Below, piece after piece: positions 6,017 through 6,451 of a stretch of DNA of 6,451 nt. Each line of letters starts with the position of its first letter. Position 1 is the first letter of the stretch. Both the position numbers and the translations under genes were made by a program. The stretch spans positions 1 through 6,451 of the forward strand of contig CALEZK010000064.1 in the NCBI GenBank assembly GCA_937928585.1. Reading direction: 5' to 3'. Origin of the DNA: an uncultured bacterium. GTDB lineage: Bacteria > Hydrogenedentota > Hydrogenedentia > Hydrogenedentales > SLHB01. Under the pieces are notes generated by a model. That model saw only the letters and a list, made by a program, of their open reading frames with translations, ran no database searches and was not told the origin of the DNA.

Positions 6017-6022
6017 ACCCTC

Positions 6023-6451
6023 TTACACCTTCTCCCACTTCTTCGATTTCGTGCTTTTCTCCACCGCATCCAATACCCGTTGGCATGCAAGCCCGTCTTC
6101 AAACGTCGGATACGTCACCTTTTTCTTGCCCAACTGATTGATGAAGTCATACATCTCGTGGACAAAGAGGTGCTCGTACCCGATGATGTGCGCGCTCGGC
6201 CACCACGCGTCGCCATAAGGATGGCCCGGATCCGTCGCATGCACCCGACGGAAGCCTTGGAGATTGCCGGGGTCTGCGCAGTTGTAGTACTGGAAAACAT
6301 TCATGTCTTCCTGGTTCCAGATCACGCTGCCCTTGCTACCGTATATCTCGATGCAATTGTAGTTGCGGCGGCCCGGCGCAAACCGCGTGGCCTCGAAAGT
6401 CGCCAGTGTTTTCGCCCCCTTGATTGTCGCCAGAAAGACAGCAGAGTCGTC
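6023..6451 (-). CDS. Gfo/Idh/MocA-family oxidoreductase, C-terminal part
   Basis: The frame is open from the right window edge to TAA at 6023, giving the last 142 residues of a protein that is normally about 350-400 aa. The N-terminal NAD(P)-binding Rossmann domain and the catalytic EKP-type motif are therefore outside the window. What is visible fits the C-terminal alpha/beta substrate domain of the family: DDSAVFLATIKGAKTLATFE on the sheet, FAPGRRNYNCIEIYGSKGSV (25-43), a Trp-containing loop with GDAWWPSAHIIGYEHLFVHE (80-99), and the typical closing helix FEDGLACQRVLDAVEKS (117-133) ending in KKWEKV. These cytoplasmic enzymes oxidise sugars, inositols or their derivatives at a ring hydroxyl. 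The downstream sugar isomerase on the same strand suggests a shared oxidation-isomerisation pathway. A frame on the same strand covering the gap and the end of this gene is a shadow. Confidence 0.93.
   Translation of the reverse strand, partial: DDSAVFLATIKGAKTLATFEATRFAPGRRNYNCIEIYGSKGSVIWNQEDMNVFQYYNCADPGNLQGFRRVHATDPGHPYGDAWWPSAHIIGYEHLFVHEMYDFINQLGKKKVTYPTFEDGLACQRVLDAVEKSTKSKKWEKV

Noticed and set aside
5847..6086. A 79-aa minus-strand frame with several cysteines between the oxidoreductase and isomerase genes
   Set aside because: It overlaps the end of the oxidoreductase gene in another frame, lies within the repeat block, and its Cys pattern is irregular and not a zinc-finger spacing. 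No convincing ribosome binding site was seen.

Overview
The window looks like a piece of a free-living, moderately GC-rich bacterial chromosome. The gene mix points towards the Planctomycetota/Verrucomicrobiota/Hydrogenedentota type of metagenome-assembled genome. It contains a short glycine-tailed RRM protein, an exported protein with a CBM9-like domain, a COG1082-type sugar isomerase and a Gfo/Idh/MocA oxidoreductase, plus intergenic repeat sequence of a kind I associate with those phyla. That placement is an inference from gene content; no marker gene fixes it. I see no tRNA, rRNA, CRISPR array, transposase or phage gene.

Left part (1-1968). A MoxR-type AAA+ ATPase runs off the left edge on the minus strand. 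Divergent from it, across about 340 bp, is a 109-aa RRM/poly-glycine RNA-binding protein. It has a recognisable sigma70-like promoter, a leader of about 170 nt and a very strong intrinsic terminator. The leader begins with a perfect 7-bp hairpin and contains sequences that could pair with its own Shine-Dalgarno, so this small gene may be controlled after transcription. Next on the plus strand is a six-helix membrane protein whose family I cannot name.

Right part (2064-6451). All genes are on the minus strand and are read from right to left. First is the C-terminal part of a Gfo/Idh/MocA oxidoreductase, entering from the right edge. Then comes a 253-bp gap with degenerate repeats, then a xylose-isomerase-like TIM-barrel sugar isomerase/epimerase that ends in a clear intrinsic terminator. 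After the terminator is a two-gene unit: an exported multidomain protein (proline-rich linker, unassigned region, discoidin-like segment, CBM9-like C-terminus), followed 28 nt later by a zinc-dependent medium-chain dehydrogenase.

The oxidoreductase, isomerase, carbohydrate-binding-like protein and dehydrogenase together suggest sugar or polyol acquisition and oxidation-isomerisation chemistry. No substrate can be read from the sequence. I did not find a clearly new defence, mobile or RNA-guided system. The points most worth a second look are the RRM leader RNA, the unassigned domain of the exported protein with its dehydrogenase partner, and the intergenic repeat block.
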